Source: JAJZEO01 sp964477345 (GTDB taxonomy: Bacteria; Chlamydiota; Chlamydiia; Chlamydiales; 2-12-FULL-49-11). Taken from it: 50,428 bases of DNA. The position numbers and the translations under genes were made by a program. The notes beneath the pieces were generated by a model, which did not search any database, had not been told where the DNA came from, and saw nothing but the letters and a program-made list of their open reading frames with translations. The stretch covers positions 1 to 50,428 of the forward strand of contig CAYZDL010000012.1 in NCBI GenBank assembly GCA_964477345.1. Reading direction: 5' to 3'. Below are positions 32,553 through 41,498 of the stretch, in pieces (the first letter of the stretch is position 1; each line of letters opens with the position of its first letter).

Positions 32553-34274
32553 TTAAGATTTTCTAGTACGTTTTACCCCTTTTTTGCATATCTTTAGTTT
32601 TTTGATCGGGATCGACATTTCATGATGAAATACATTGTTCGGGTCGATCGCTTTTTTTGTCGCGATCAGATCGTCAACTCTATCTCCATAGTATAAGGTA
32701 AGCCATTTTGGATCGACGGTTGTATGGCTATAATCAGTATACTTCATATCATTATCAGGATAGTTGATGTAGCAACCTTGATATCTTCCATCAGAAGCAT
32801 CTTCGTAAGGTTTTCCTCCTACATCGTCATAAGCTTCTGAGTAAATGCCACGAATCCAAGCAAGTTGTTTTGCTTCAAGTTCAGCCGCTTGATTCATATC
32901 ATTCTTATCTGTTCTCCAATAAGTCATGTATTGAAGTTTTAAGACCGATTTTCTTTGATAAACAGAAGTGACTTTCTCTCTACCTTGGTCAAAACTATTA
33001 ACAGCTCCGCCGTAGGAGTCAATAGAGATCACACTTCTTGTGAAAGTGGGATCATCATTATTCAAGTACTTCCAATAAGAGTCTATTGTAGCTTGAGTAA
33101 AACTACCTACGTGGTAAGCAGATTTGTATTTTCCATTTTCATTCAATCCAGAACCGTTAATCTCCTGAGTAAGATTTAACCAATTAAAGAGAGTAGCATC
33201 TCCTATAGGATCATCAGATAAAGGCTCCGCATCTTTTACTAGCCGTGCTGGGCCATTATGAGATGAAAGCAATTGGGTGTGGATCGTTGGTATAAAACCA
33301 GCCGCTTCTTTCATTTTTGAGATAAAATCAACAAATGGTTGACTATTCGTCTCATCAATTGTTCCATCCATACTTGTATATTGAACAGAGAGAACAGAGG
33401 GGCCTGATGTTTTATGTTGTAACACGAGAAGACTAAATAACCCTCCACTGGCTACTGCTGGATCTTCATTGTTCCATTTTGAGTCATGATCAGAGTACCA
33501 TTTCCAGTAGGCATTTAAAAAATTGCCGAACTGTTCTTTGCTTTCCCATTTATCCCAAGGAAGTTGAATTGAAATCCAGTAGGCTTTACTAGGAGCTTCA
33601 GGAAGTTCATCAAAATAGTAATTCGTAATAATTCCGAAGTTACCACCGCCTGCACCTCTACACGCAACAAAAAGGCGATAATCATCTCTTTCACTATCCT
33701 TGTTTACGTGTTTAGGAATAAGGCTCTTGCCGTCAGCTGCTGGAACTAGGATATCAACACCTGAGAGCCAATCGACGGTTGTACCGTGAAGTCTTGAAAG
33801 AAGACCATACCCACCACCTGTAATATGTCCACCAGCGGCTACAGAGTAGCATGAACCAGCTGGAAGGGTTTTTCCGGTTGCTTTGTAAAGAGCCACATAC
33901 CCATCCCAGTTTTGAGAACCAGGGGCAATCGAAAATTTATATTTAGCATTTTTATCGTAGAAAGAGGCGACTTTACCATCTTCATCATAGTTCATACCAC
34001 CTATTAAGCCTACATCAATGATGGTCAGTTTCTTTTTTGTTTTTTCAGGATAAGCGTTAGAAACAAACCCTTCATAACAGTGTCCACCACTGCGTACTGT
34101 AATACGATGATCTTTCTTTAAAGCATGATTAGCGGCTTTAAGGACTTCATCACGCGTTCTACATACAATAACTTCGTTTGCACCAGGATTTCCTTTAGAA
34201 GGCCAACGTAAATTGAAACCTCTCTTTAGAGTTTCAAATTCAGGGTCATTTTTTTTGTAACTACTGTAACTCAT
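32553..34274 (-). CDS. FAD-linked oxidase of the berberine-bridge / GOOX type
   Basis: The 573-residue protein has no signal peptide. It contains the PCMH-type FAD fold: VIVCRTRDEVLKAANHAL, then ITVRSGGHCYEGF (His65, expected site of 8-alpha-histidyl FAD linkage), GSCYSVAAGGHITGGGYG (Cys142, expected 6-S-cysteinyl linkage) and GAGGGNFGIITNYYF. The C-terminal BBE segment is visible as LTLYYGDRVDDLIATKKAID and PNNVFHHEMSIP. Both linkage residues are in place, so FAD is probably bound bicovalently as in glucooligosaccharide oxidase and berberine bridge enzyme. These enzymes oxidise sugars or alkaloid-like substrates with oxygen. It lies between the P450 remnant and a divergent lactonase gene, suggesting oxidation of a sugar to a lactone followed by hydrolysis. 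Confidence 0.85.
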   Translation of the reverse strand: MSYSSYKKNDPEFETLKRGFNLRWPSKGNPGANEVIVCRTRDEVLKAANHALKKDHRITVRSGGHCYEGFVSNAYPEKTKKKLTIIDVGLIGGMNYDEDGKVASFYDKNAKYKFSIAPGSQNWDGYVALYKATGKTLPAGSCYSVAAGGHITGGGYGLLSRLHGTTVDWLSGVDILVPAADGKSLIPKHVNKDSERDDYRLFVACRGAGGGNFGIITNYYFDELPEAPSKAYWISIQLPWDKWESKEQFGNFLNAYWKWYSDHDSKWNNEDPAVASGGLFSLLVLQHKTSGPSVLSVQYTSMDGTIDETNSQPFVDFISKMKEAAGFIPTIHTQLLSSHNGPARLVKDAEPLSDDPIGDATLFNWLNLTQEINGSGLNENGKYKSAYHVGSFTQATIDSYWKYLNNDDPTFTRSVISIDSYGGAVNSFDQGREKVTSVYQRKSVLKLQYMTYWRTDKNDMNQAAELEAKQLAWIRGIYSEAYDDVGGKPYEDASDGRYQGCYINYPDNDMKYTDYSHTTVDPKWLTLYYGDRVDDLIATKKAIDPNNVFHHEMSIPIKKLKICKKGVKRTRKS

Positions 34275-34381
34275 AATTTATCCATTGTTATTTTAATTAT
34301 TTATTATTTTGTTTAACTAAATTTACAACATTTTCGATTTAAATCAAAATCTGCTAACATAATTAAAAATGGGACTTAATT

Positions 34382-35548
34382 ATGGAAATAGGGATTTATA
34401 TTGGTACATATACTCCAGCTCCTGGCTATGGCACGGGAGAGGGGATTTATTATTTTTCAATTGATGAATCGGGGTATGTCAAATCTCCGGTTAGAGTAGT
34501 AGCTAAAGCAGAAGGTTCGGTTGTAAATCCTTCATATCTCATCATTAGTGAAGATCAGCGATATCTTTATGGTGTAAACGAGGTTAATGCGGGAAGCGTT
34601 ACGAGATATGAGATCAATGAAGATTGTTCATTAGGGACCCTAAACACCGAAATCACAGCCCTTTCAAGTCCTGTTTTTCTGCTTTTTGATAGTTCTGAGG
34701 AACATTTGATCGTAGCTAATTATGGCGATGGGTCACCAAATTATACTTCGGGAGTAACAGTTTTTCCCACTAAATCTGAGACAGATTTCCCTCATTTCTC
34801 CCAACTTATACAATATTCTAGTGTTACAGATCCCTCTCATGCACACGGGCTTGGAGTGAAAACCGTTCAAGGAAAAGAGTATCTATTTGTCACTGATTTA
34901 GGCTCAAATACTCTTTATTGTTATGCTATCAATCGTTTTTGTGAACAACCTCTGACTCTCTATGCTTCTGCTCATGGAACTAATGGTCAGGGGCCTCGCC
35001 ATATAGCTGTGAGTAAAGATGGTAAATATCTCTATGTTATCAATGAATTTGATCCGGCTTATCCTAAAACGTCCTCCATCAGCATCTTTAGTTTTAGTCC
35101 CTGTGCGGCAATGAATAACAGATTAACATACCTAAAATCAGTGGCTAGTGAGATGTCTTTATACTCCGGCAAAGGAAAATGTAATTGTCAATCTAAGGAT
35201 CTTCAAAGTAAAGACAAGTTAAAAAACAGCGCGGTGCAAAACTATCCCGCTGGAGTAGTGATTCATCAAGATAATTTGTATGTTTCGAATCGAGGGGATG
35301 AGAATATTGCTCACTTCAAGATTATTAATGAGGGAAGCGATCTTAAATATGTTTCTGAATACCATCTTGCTGGATATGATTGGCCTCGAGAATTTGCAAT
35401 TACACCCAATGGAAAATTTCTTGTAGCCGCTTATCAACACTCCAATAATGTTGTGATCTTCAAAGTTGAATTAGATGGCTCACTTTCTGAAGTTAAGCAA
35501 GATCCGATTGAGATTGGTTCGCCGGTTGCAATCGCATTCATCACCTAA
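34382..35548 (+). CDS. Lactonase-type seven-bladed beta-propeller protein
   Basis: This 388-residue protein has no signal peptide. Its start IGIYIGTYTPAPGYGTGEGI and blade motifs (NPSYLIISEDQRYLYGVNEV, DPSHAHGLGV, GQGPRHIAVSKDGKYLYVIN and EFAITPNGKFLVAAYQHSNN) match the 6-phosphogluconolactonase/YbhE-like lactonase family (PF10282 by recollection). The family hydrolyses sugar lactones. It is divergent from the FAD oxidase, with about 107 bases between the two starts, so a shared regulatory region is possible. An insertion with CNCQSKDLQSKDKLKNS near residue 270 is unusual and contains two cysteines. Confidence 0.8.
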   Translation: MEIGIYIGTYTPAPGYGTGEGIYYFSIDESGYVKSPVRVVAKAEGSVVNPSYLIISEDQRYLYGVNEVNAGSVTRYEINEDCSLGTLNTEITALSSPVFLLFDSSEEHLIVANYGDGSPNYTSGVTVFPTKSETDFPHFSQLIQYSSVTDPSHAHGLGVKTVQGKEYLFVTDLGSNTLYCYAINRFCEQPLTLYASAHGTNGQGPRHIAVSKDGKYLYVINEFDPAYPKTSSISIFSFSPCAAMNNRLTYLKSVASEMSLYSGKGKCNCQSKDLQSKDKLKNSAVQNYPAGVVIHQDNLYVSNRGDENIAHFKIINEGSDLKYVSEYHLAGYDWPREFAITPNGKFLVAAYQHSNNVVIFKVELDGSLSEVKQDPIEIGSPVAIAFIT

Positions 35549-35629
35549 ATTTCGCTAGATTTTCCTATTTGCACTTCTTTTATAGTGATTGCGGTCACTT
35601 CAGGTCAATCAATCGCTTGATCCTTTTCA

Positions 35630-35734
35630 TTATGGGGGGCCAAAATAATGAACCTGATGACCACGCTTCTCCAATTCCTTAAGAAATGAATTGATGATCG
35701 GGTAATACCAATCAGAGCTGACTGCAATTTTCAT
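35630..35734 (-). pseudogene. N-terminal stub of an RpiB/LacAB-like isomerase
   Basis: A good ribosome site (GGAGAG) precedes ATG 35734. The 34 residues MKIAVSSDWYYPIINSFLKE and GHQVHYFGPP match the start of RpiB/LacA/LacB sugar-phosphate isomerases (M-K-I-A-x-x-S-D ... L-x-x-x-G-H-x-V-x-x-F-G). A TAA follows where the active enzyme would go on. It is a remnant; the rest of 35549-35868 is empty. Confidence 0.5.
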
Positions 35735-35868
35735 AACTCTCCATGGACAAAGTTTATAAAAGATGTTAGATTGCGTTTGCCATTTTTTTTCTAAATAAAG
35801 TTTGTCACTAGTTGTACTTTCTGCTATTCTGCAAAATAAATTTAACAAAAGAACTAAGTAGTTGATAT

Positions 35869-36909
35869 ATGAACAAGATGCGTGTTTTTCTTTATAGAAC
35901 AGCCACTTTTTGGAGATCGTTTTGGGCTATTTATAGGCTTCCAAAAGAGAAGGTAGATGCTTTCGTCCAATCGTTTGAAATCTTTCAGTACGATTGGAGA
36001 GATGAAGCTAAATTAAAAAATACTTATGGTGAAGAGTATTATGAGGTGATTAAACAAAAGCTCAGAGATTATTACTCGGTACTTAATTTAATTTGTTCTT
36101 TAGGATCAGTCGAAAAGATGTATATCCCTGCTATCGTCGATCCAAATAAGAGTCTCTTTGAAAACCAAGAGCTTTTTGAGGCGAGAATGATTCAAGATTT
36201 GGGTCTTAAGAGTGGGCTTCGTGTTCTCGATATTGGATGTGGAAGGGGACGTGTTGCGGCTCACGTAGCAAGAACTTCGGGTGCTCATGTGACTGGGATC
36301 AATATCGATGATGAACAAATCAACCATGCAAAGGTCCATGCAAAACGAACTCATCTTGATCAACTTACCCATTTTCAAAAAGGGGATATGAATGAACTTC
36401 CATTCCCATTTAAAGAGGAGACTTTTGATGCGGTCTATCATGTTCAAGCTTTTAGTTATTCAAGAGATTTGAATAAGCTCATGAGAGAGATCCATCGTAT
36501 TTTAAAACCAGGGGGGAGAGTCTCTTCTCTTGATTGGACGACTTTAGATAAGTATAATCCGCATGATCCTGAGCATGTTTCGATTGTGGAAAGTATCAAA
36601 CCTCTTCTAGGAGCAGTAGGAACACCTTCAAAAGAGGAATATCTAGGAGCCTTTAGACAGGCAGGATTTAAGATTATCAAGGCAGAAGTCCCAAGTCCCA
36701 CCAAGACTGATGACGTGAATATTGAAAAGGCCTCGAAAGAATTTACCGTTATCCATAAGGTAGTAAATTTCTTGGTTAAGCTACATATTCTTCCCAAACA
36801 TTTTAAAACCTTGCTTGAACAACTCAGTCTAAACGTCGATGCGTTTATAGAAGTTGATCAAAGGGGACTTGCAACAACAAACTATCACATTATCGGTGAA
36901 AAAATTTAA
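35869..36909 (+). CDS. Sterol-methyltransferase-like SAM-dependent methyltransferase
   Basis: The 346-residue protein has a hydrophobic/amphipathic N terminus (residues 1-25, RTATFWRSFWAIYRL) and a class I methyltransferase core: RVLDIGCGRGRVAAHVARTS (AdoMet loop), AHVTGINIDDEQINHAKVHA, GDMNELPFPFKEETFDAVYH and HRILKPGGRVSSLDWT. The wording VTGIN-x-x-x-x-Q and EARMIQDLGLKSGLRVLDIGCG, together with YYxVLNL before it, resembles the Erg6/SMT1 group of sterol C-24 methyltransferases. The C-terminal part (ASKEFTVIHKVVNFLVK) is family-specific. It could methylate a host-derived sterol or a lipid double bond. Similarity to Erg6 is by eye and should be tested. Confidence 0.7.
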   Translation: MNKMRVFLYRTATFWRSFWAIYRLPKEKVDAFVQSFEIFQYDWRDEAKLKNTYGEEYYEVIKQKLRDYYSVLNLICSLGSVEKMYIPAIVDPNKSLFENQELFEARMIQDLGLKSGLRVLDIGCGRGRVAAHVARTSGAHVTGINIDDEQINHAKVHAKRTHLDQLTHFQKGDMNELPFPFKEETFDAVYHVQAFSYSRDLNKLMREIHRILKPGGRVSSLDWTTLDKYNPHDPEHVSIVESIKPLLGAVGTPSKEEYLGAFRQAGFKIIKAEVPSPTKTDDVNIEKASKEFTVIHKVVNFLVKLHILPKHFKTLLEQLSLNVDAFIEVDQRGLATTNYHIIGEKI

Positions 36910-36967
36910 TCGTCGTTTCAATCTCGGTGCTGTCGGTGTGCTCGTGGTTAAAAAATTAGAATCTCCC

Positions 36968-37294
36968 TTATCTTCTGCGGGATCTCCCAAAAATGACCAC
37001 GATCGCCCCAACGGCTACCAGCCCAATCCCTGATTTCAAACACCATGCCGCTTGTACAGTGTAGGGAGCTGCTTTTCGTTCAGCTGCTCGATTGATTTGA
37101 TGACTAGCTGTTCCCGTAACTGTTTTTGCAGTGCTTCCACCAGCATCGGTGAGGGGATTATTTTCTAAAAAATCGGTTTTTTCTTTCACACTACCAAGTT
37201 CACTTGTAACTCTTTGGTTGATATAGAAAGAGAGAAATATCAATCCTATACCTAGTATTACAATGATAAGTCCGATTACCCTTTTGATATTCAT
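36968..37294 (-). CDS. Small two-span membrane protein (DUF3185-like)
   Basis: The 108-residue protein begins NIKRVIGLIIVILGIGLIFL (span 1), has a middle with TDAGGSTAKTVTGTASHQIN and ends GIGLVAVGAIVVIFGRSRRR (span 2). The layout, with two spans flanking a short hydrophilic loop and a basic tail, is that of the DUF3185 family as I recall it. Function is unknown. It is convergent with the methyltransferase gene and ends 58 bases from it. Confidence 0.55.
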   Translation of the reverse strand: MNIKRVIGLIIVILGIGLIFLSFYINQRVTSELGSVKEKTDFLENNPLTDAGGSTAKTVTGTASHQINRAAERKAAPYTVQAAWCLKSGIGLVAVGAIVVIFGRSRRR

Positions 37295-37408
37295 AGCTAC
37301 AGCTCCTTTTTTTTAAAAATACTCAGAAAATAAAAGAAGGCAAGTTTATTTTGCTCCGAAAATCCTTATTTCATATAGTGAAGGTTAGGGTTACTGATTG
37401 GGAGCTTA

Positions 37409-38521
37409 ATGAAAATCGAGAGTTTTGTGGAAGTGTTTTGGCTTGGACTAATGAAAATTGGGCTTCCGGTAGTTGCTGGCTATCATTTGATCACTCAAAA
37501 CCTTTTCTTAAACACTTCTTTTGCAGATTCTAAAGGAATTGAATGGGTGGCGAGTACTGTTCTTATTCCTGTACAGTATTTACTTGCGGGTCGTGTGGTG
37601 ACCGAATCGGAGGATAATCAGCAGCGGTTTGAAATTAAGCAACGTTTTGATTACGAAGGCTATTTCGTTTTGAAAACAACTTTGTCTGTTGTAACTTTTC
37701 CTGTCAGTTTGGTTTTTGGTGTTGGGCTTAAGAGCGTAGCTCTCTGTTTTCCAGATTGTAAAGAAAGGTATCAAGCCCTCAAGACATTTATCCGTTCCAC
37801 CCAAATCGTATCAAAGAACGACTATTACCAATCTTTGGGAGTCAATATATGCGACATTTGTGAAGCTGATGTCCTGGAATCGATGATCTATGAGAGAGAT
37901 GTAAGCGCAGTCGACCACTTAAAAGAAGAGAAAGAGGCTTTAAAAGAGATTGTAGCGCTCTTTAACAAACATAAGATCGTCTATTGGGTCGACTGTGGTA
38001 CTTGTTTGGGTGCTTATCGGTATCGAGGTGTAATTCCCTGGGATGAAGATATTGATATTGCTGTATTGCAGCCCGATTTTTACAATGTCCTTCATGCTCT
38101 CAATGAGCTCCCAAAAGATAAGTACCTTGTTCAAGATTGGTCGAATCGTTCAAGGCCTGAAACATATTTAAGGATTTACATTCGTAAAACGAATTGGCAT
38201 ATCGATGTTTTCCATTTTCAGATCAATCCTGAGACTAAGAGTGTAAATTCGATCCTCTCTTATGAGACAAGTTGGTTTTTGCCTGAAAGTTGGAAAATAC
38301 GAGAACGCCCCTATACTGTGGCAACCCCTTACGATTATGTTTTTCCTTTAAAGAAGGCTCTCTTTGATGGAATTGAAGTTTTTGTGCCGAATCAAACAGA
38401 AAAATATTTGCAGTTGCGGTACGGGGAAGATCTTCGACCTGTAAAAATCTTTAATCCCATTACGTTTATGTACGAAAAAGACTTAGATCATCCGTATTGG
38501 AAGCGTGCTTTTGTGCACTAA
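37409..38521 (+). CDS. LicD-family protein
   Basis: The 370-residue protein starts at ATG 37409 behind GGGAG. The N-terminal 100 residues include hydrophobic segments (about 5-25, 50-63 and 85-105) without known domain. The C-terminal domain has VYWVDCGTCLGAYRYRGVIP and WDEDIDIAVL, the LicD nucleotidyltransferase-fold motif (W-x-D-x-G-T-x-L-G-x-x-R-x-G-x-x-P-W-D-x-D-x-D), then LRIYIRKTNWHIDVF and FVPNQTEKYLQLRYGED. LicD proteins transfer phosphocholine or similar groups to cell-surface glycans. The membrane-associated N terminus suits an envelope role. It is followed 21 bases later by a cyclopropane synthase gene. Confidence 0.8.
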   Translation: MKIESFVEVFWLGLMKIGLPVVAGYHLITQNLFLNTSFADSKGIEWVASTVLIPVQYLLAGRVVTESEDNQQRFEIKQRFDYEGYFVLKTTLSVVTFPVSLVFGVGLKSVALCFPDCKERYQALKTFIRSTQIVSKNDYYQSLGVNICDICEADVLESMIYERDVSAVDHLKEEKEALKEIVALFNKHKIVYWVDCGTCLGAYRYRGVIPWDEDIDIAVLQPDFYNVLHALNELPKDKYLVQDWSNRSRPETYLRIYIRKTNWHIDVFHFQINPETKSVNSILSYETSWFLPESWKIRERPYTVATPYDYVFPLKKALFDGIEVFVPNQTEKYLQLRYGEDLRPVKIFNPITFMYEKDLDHPYWKRAFVH

Positions 38522-38542
38522 CAAGATTTATTGGGGTAGGGT

Positions 38543-39736
38543 ATGAAAAAATGGGTCACTTTTTCACTATTTATTTTTGTCACCTTAGTCTTTTGCCTAT
38601 GGCAAGTTACCAGGGTCGAAAAAAGTTCTCAGGAGCTCGTTACTGAAGTCTTTTCTGCTGCCGGGATTGAGATCGGGGGAACCAATCCTTGGGATATTAC
38701 CGTTCATAATGAACAATTTTATTCTCGAATTATTGCTGAAGGGTCGCTCGGGCTTGGCGAAACATACATGGAAAAAATGTGGGATTGCCCCGCCATCGAT
38801 CAGTTTGTCTACCGACTCTTAACATCAGATGCTGCGGCCCATGGTAAAAAGCATCTGATACGTATTGCATGGGTGGTCTTAAAAGCAAAGGTATTGAATT
38901 TACAAAATAGGCTCAGATCGAAAGAGGTCATTGAGATGCACTATAATTTAGGGAACGACCTCTTCTCAAAAATGCTTGGTTCTTCAATGGCTTATAGTTG
39001 CGGGTATTGGCAAGGTGCCAATAACCTAACCCAAGCCCAAAACAACAAGTATGATCTGATCTGTCGGAAATTGAAACTTGAACCAGGAATGACTCTTCTT
39101 GATATTGGATGTGGTTTTGGAGGACTTGCTCACTATGCTGCGACAAATTACAAAGTAAAAGTTGTAGGGATTACTCTTTCTGAAAATCAGGCAAGTTATG
39201 CAAGGAACTTATGCGAGGGGTTGCCCGTTGACATCCAAGTGAAAGATTATCGGGATTTTTCGGGGATGTTTGATCGAATTGTTTCAGTGGGGATGTTTGA
39301 GCATGTAGGGCCGAAAAATTATGACGAGTACATGGAGGTCTCTTATCGATGTCTTAAGAGCGGGGGGCTTTTTCTCCTCCATACCATTGGTGGAAATGAA
39401 AGTGGCGTTCACGGAGATCCCTGGCTCAGTAAATACATTTTTCCCGGTGGCATTCTTCCTTCGATTGTAGAAATTGGTAAAGCAAGTGAAGGGGTCTTTA
39501 TCATGGAAGATTGGCATAATTTTGGGCTCGATTATGATAAAACTCTTCTTGCCTGGCATGCAAATTTTCTAAAGAGTTGGCCCTCTCTTTCTAGCGAATA
39601 CTCAGAGATCTTTTATCGGATGTGGAACTATTACCTTTTGTGCTGTGCCGGAGCTTTTCGAGCCCGTGAGACTCAGCTTTGGCAAATTGTCTTTTCTAAA
39701 GACAGGTTGAATCACGAGTACACTAGAGAGATATAG
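38543..39736 (+). CDS. cfa: Cyclopropane-fatty-acyl-phospholipid synthase
   Basis: This 397-residue protein has the CFA synthase core: NPWDITVHNEQFYSRIIAEG, SLGLGETYMEKMWD, HYNLGNDLFSKMLGSSMAYS (substrate and bicarbonate region), TLLDIGCGFGGLAHYAA (AdoMet loop), SVGMFEHVGPKNYDEYM and the C-terminal CAGAFRARETQLWQIVFSK. It transfers a methylene group to cis double bonds of membrane phospholipids. Unlike typical soluble Cfa, it carries a hydrophobic start (KWVTFSLFIFVTLVFCLWQV), an N-terminal membrane anchor or signal. It follows the LicD gene in the same direction with a 21-base gap and likely shares its transcript. Confidence 0.9.
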   Translation: MKKWVTFSLFIFVTLVFCLWQVTRVEKSSQELVTEVFSAAGIEIGGTNPWDITVHNEQFYSRIIAEGSLGLGETYMEKMWDCPAIDQFVYRLLTSDAAAHGKKHLIRIAWVVLKAKVLNLQNRLRSKEVIEMHYNLGNDLFSKMLGSSMAYSCGYWQGANNLTQAQNNKYDLICRKLKLEPGMTLLDIGCGFGGLAHYAATNYKVKVVGITLSENQASYARNLCEGLPVDIQVKDYRDFSGMFDRIVSVGMFEHVGPKNYDEYMEVSYRCLKSGGLFLLHTIGGNESGVHGDPWLSKYIFPGGILPSIVEIGKASEGVFIMEDWHNFGLDYDKTLLAWHANFLKSWPSLSSEYSEIFYRMWNYYLLCCAGAFRARETQLWQIVFSKDRLNHEYTREI

Positions 39737-39799
39737 AAATTATTTTAATTTGAAATAATACCCCTTTCTTGTAAGCTATGAGGTATAGGGAGACCTTTT

Positions 39800-39898
39800 A
39801 TGGATATTTTACGGTGTTTAACTAGTTTCACTAAAGCATCTGGGAACCTTTCCCATTTTTTCCATCGTCTCCATCATCATGAGCATTCAGCTCAATAG
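39800..39898 (+). CDS. Histidine-rich micro-ORF
   Basis: GGGAG lies 6 bases before ATG 39800. The 32-residue peptide reads MDILRCLTSFTKASGNLSHF followed by FHRLHHHEHSAQ, with six histidines in the last 13 residues. It is too short for family recognition. It may be a real metal-binding micropeptide, a leader, or chance; the ribosome site and the His cluster favour translation. Confidence 0.35.
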   Translation: MDILRCLTSFTKASGNLSHFFHRLHHHEHSAQ

Positions 39899-39950
39899 GT
39901 TTTTCCCATTTTTTAGTTTTTTATATTAACCACAAAACCAGTTGAATTCT

Positions 39951-40175
39951 ATGAAGCCACGATCTATTGGGATCATTGGCGGAGCAGGCCCCATGGCAGG
40001 GGTATATCTGCTCAGCCGTATTTTTTCCCTACTCACCCAAGAACATGGGTGTTACAAAGATGACGATTATCCAAAAGTCGTTCTTATTAGCTTTCCTTTT
40101 TCGGAAATGCTGACAGCTGAAGTAAATCCTCTCGAAATCCTTGTAAGAACATTAATTATAAAAGGAGATGTCTAA
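39951..40175 (+). pseudogene. N-terminal remnant of an aspartate/glutamate racemase-family protein
   Basis: From ATG 39951 the frame reads MKPRSIGIIGGAGPMAGVYL, then LLTQEHGCYKDDDYPKVVLI and SFPFSEML, the start of a racemase-family fold (I-G-I-I-G-G-x-G-P-x-A and later P-x-V-x-x-x-S-x-P-F). After about 60 residues it runs into ILVRTLIIKGDV and a TAA directly before the next ATG, lacking both catalytic cysteines' surroundings. So most of the gene was deleted and the leftover overlaps the symporter's leader. Confidence 0.65.
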
Positions 40176-41498
40176 ATGAACATGACAATTTTTATTCCCC
40201 TTGTGATCGGATTACAGCTATTTTACTGGTTTGTAGCAAGGAAATCTTCCAAGGCGACAAAAGGTAAGGAGGATTATTTTTTGGCGGGGAGGAGTGTGAA
40301 ATTCTTTCCCTTGGCAATGACTTTTTTTGCTGCCTGGTTAGGGGGTGGGGCAATTTTAGGAGCCGCTGATGAAGCTTATACAATAGGATGGCCCGTAATT
40401 TTCTATCCATTGGGAGCGGCATTAGGTTTTATTTTGCTCGGTTCTGGGATTGGGAAAAAAATGGCAAGTTTTCCTGTTTCTACCGTGGCTGAGTTGTTTG
40501 AAAATATTTATGGTTCCCCATTTCTAAAGAAGGTAGCCTCTCTCTTGTCGATTACCTCACTCTTTATGATTCTTGTGGCACAAATTATGGCTTCACACAA
40601 GTTTTTGATCAGTATACACCTCACTAATCCGTTGTTTTTTGTGTTGTTCTGGTCGGTGATTGTAATCTATACGGTCCAAGGAGGGCTTAGAGCCGTCATT
40701 TCAACAGATTTAGTGCAAGCGATTGTTTTTTCGACGATACTGCTTTTTTGTGCATTTTTTCTCTCTTCAAATGTAGTCATTGATTCGATCCATGTTCAAA
40801 CTTTTGGACAATTCTCTTCGAAGTTATCAGGATGGCTCTTGATGCCGATATTTTTTATGTTCATCGAGCAAGATATGGGGCAAAGATGCTTTGCTGGAGC
40901 CTGTGGGAAAACCGTCTCAAAAGCGGCGATTTCTGCAGGTATAGGAGTCATACTCATTGGGGTGATCCCGATCTTTTTTGGGTGCGCTGCGCGCCAGTTA
41001 GGGATTGAAGTGCCTCCTAACGCGAGTGTTCTTATGGTAGCGATTGAAACATTGACTAATCCTTGGGTAACAGCCTTGGCAGGGTGTGCGGTTCTTGCCG
41101 TCATCATCTCAACGGCGACCTCTTTAATCAACGCGATTAGTTCAAATGTATCGAATGATTTCAAGTTGGGGACAAATCCAAGGTTGATCACAAGTGTGAT
41201 TTCGATCTTGGCCATTGTAGCGAGCTTTTACTTTCAAAACATCCTGGGCCTATTGATTCAAAGTTATGAGCTTTCAGTCTCATCTCTTCTGATTCCGGTT
41301 TTACTAGGGATATTTCGAAGGAGGGGGCCATTTATCTCAGCCCTACTTGCCATTTTATTCGGCTTTATAGGATTCTTTCTATTCCGCCTGATGCCGATCG
41401 GATGCCCAAGAGAAATTGCTAGCTTGATTCTATCTTTGGTCGGTTATGGATGTGGGGAACTTATAGCTCGTACTTCAAGCCCTGCTCTAAAAGTATAA
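40176..41498 (+). CDS. Sodium:solute symporter (SSF family)
   Basis: The 440-residue protein has about 12-13 hydrophobic segments. SSF features visible are DYFLAGRSVKFFPLAMTFFA and WLGGGAILGAADEAYTIGW in the first two core helices, VIVIYTVQGGLRAVISTDLV (the family stretch around the Y-x-x-x-G-G-L-x-A-V-x-x-T-D) and MFIEQDMGQRCFAGACGKT. It imports a small solute with sodium, but the substrate cannot be deduced. The start follows GGAG in the remnant's last codons. The 3' end overlaps the convergent phosphodiesterase gene by 38 bases. Confidence 0.85.
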   Translation: MNMTIFIPLVIGLQLFYWFVARKSSKATKGKEDYFLAGRSVKFFPLAMTFFAAWLGGGAILGAADEAYTIGWPVIFYPLGAALGFILLGSGIGKKMASFPVSTVAELFENIYGSPFLKKVASLLSITSLFMILVAQIMASHKFLISIHLTNPLFFVLFWSVIVIYTVQGGLRAVISTDLVQAIVFSTILLFCAFFLSSNVVIDSIHVQTFGQFSSKLSGWLLMPIFFMFIEQDMGQRCFAGACGKTVSKAAISAGIGVILIGVIPIFFGCAARQLGIEVPPNASVLMVAIETLTNPWVTALAGCAVLAVIISTATSLINAISSNVSNDFKLGTNPRLITSVISILAIVASFYFQNILGLLIQSYELSVSSLLIPVLLGIFRRRGPFISALLAILFGFIGFFLFRLMPIGCPREIASLILSLVGYGCGELIARTSSPALKV

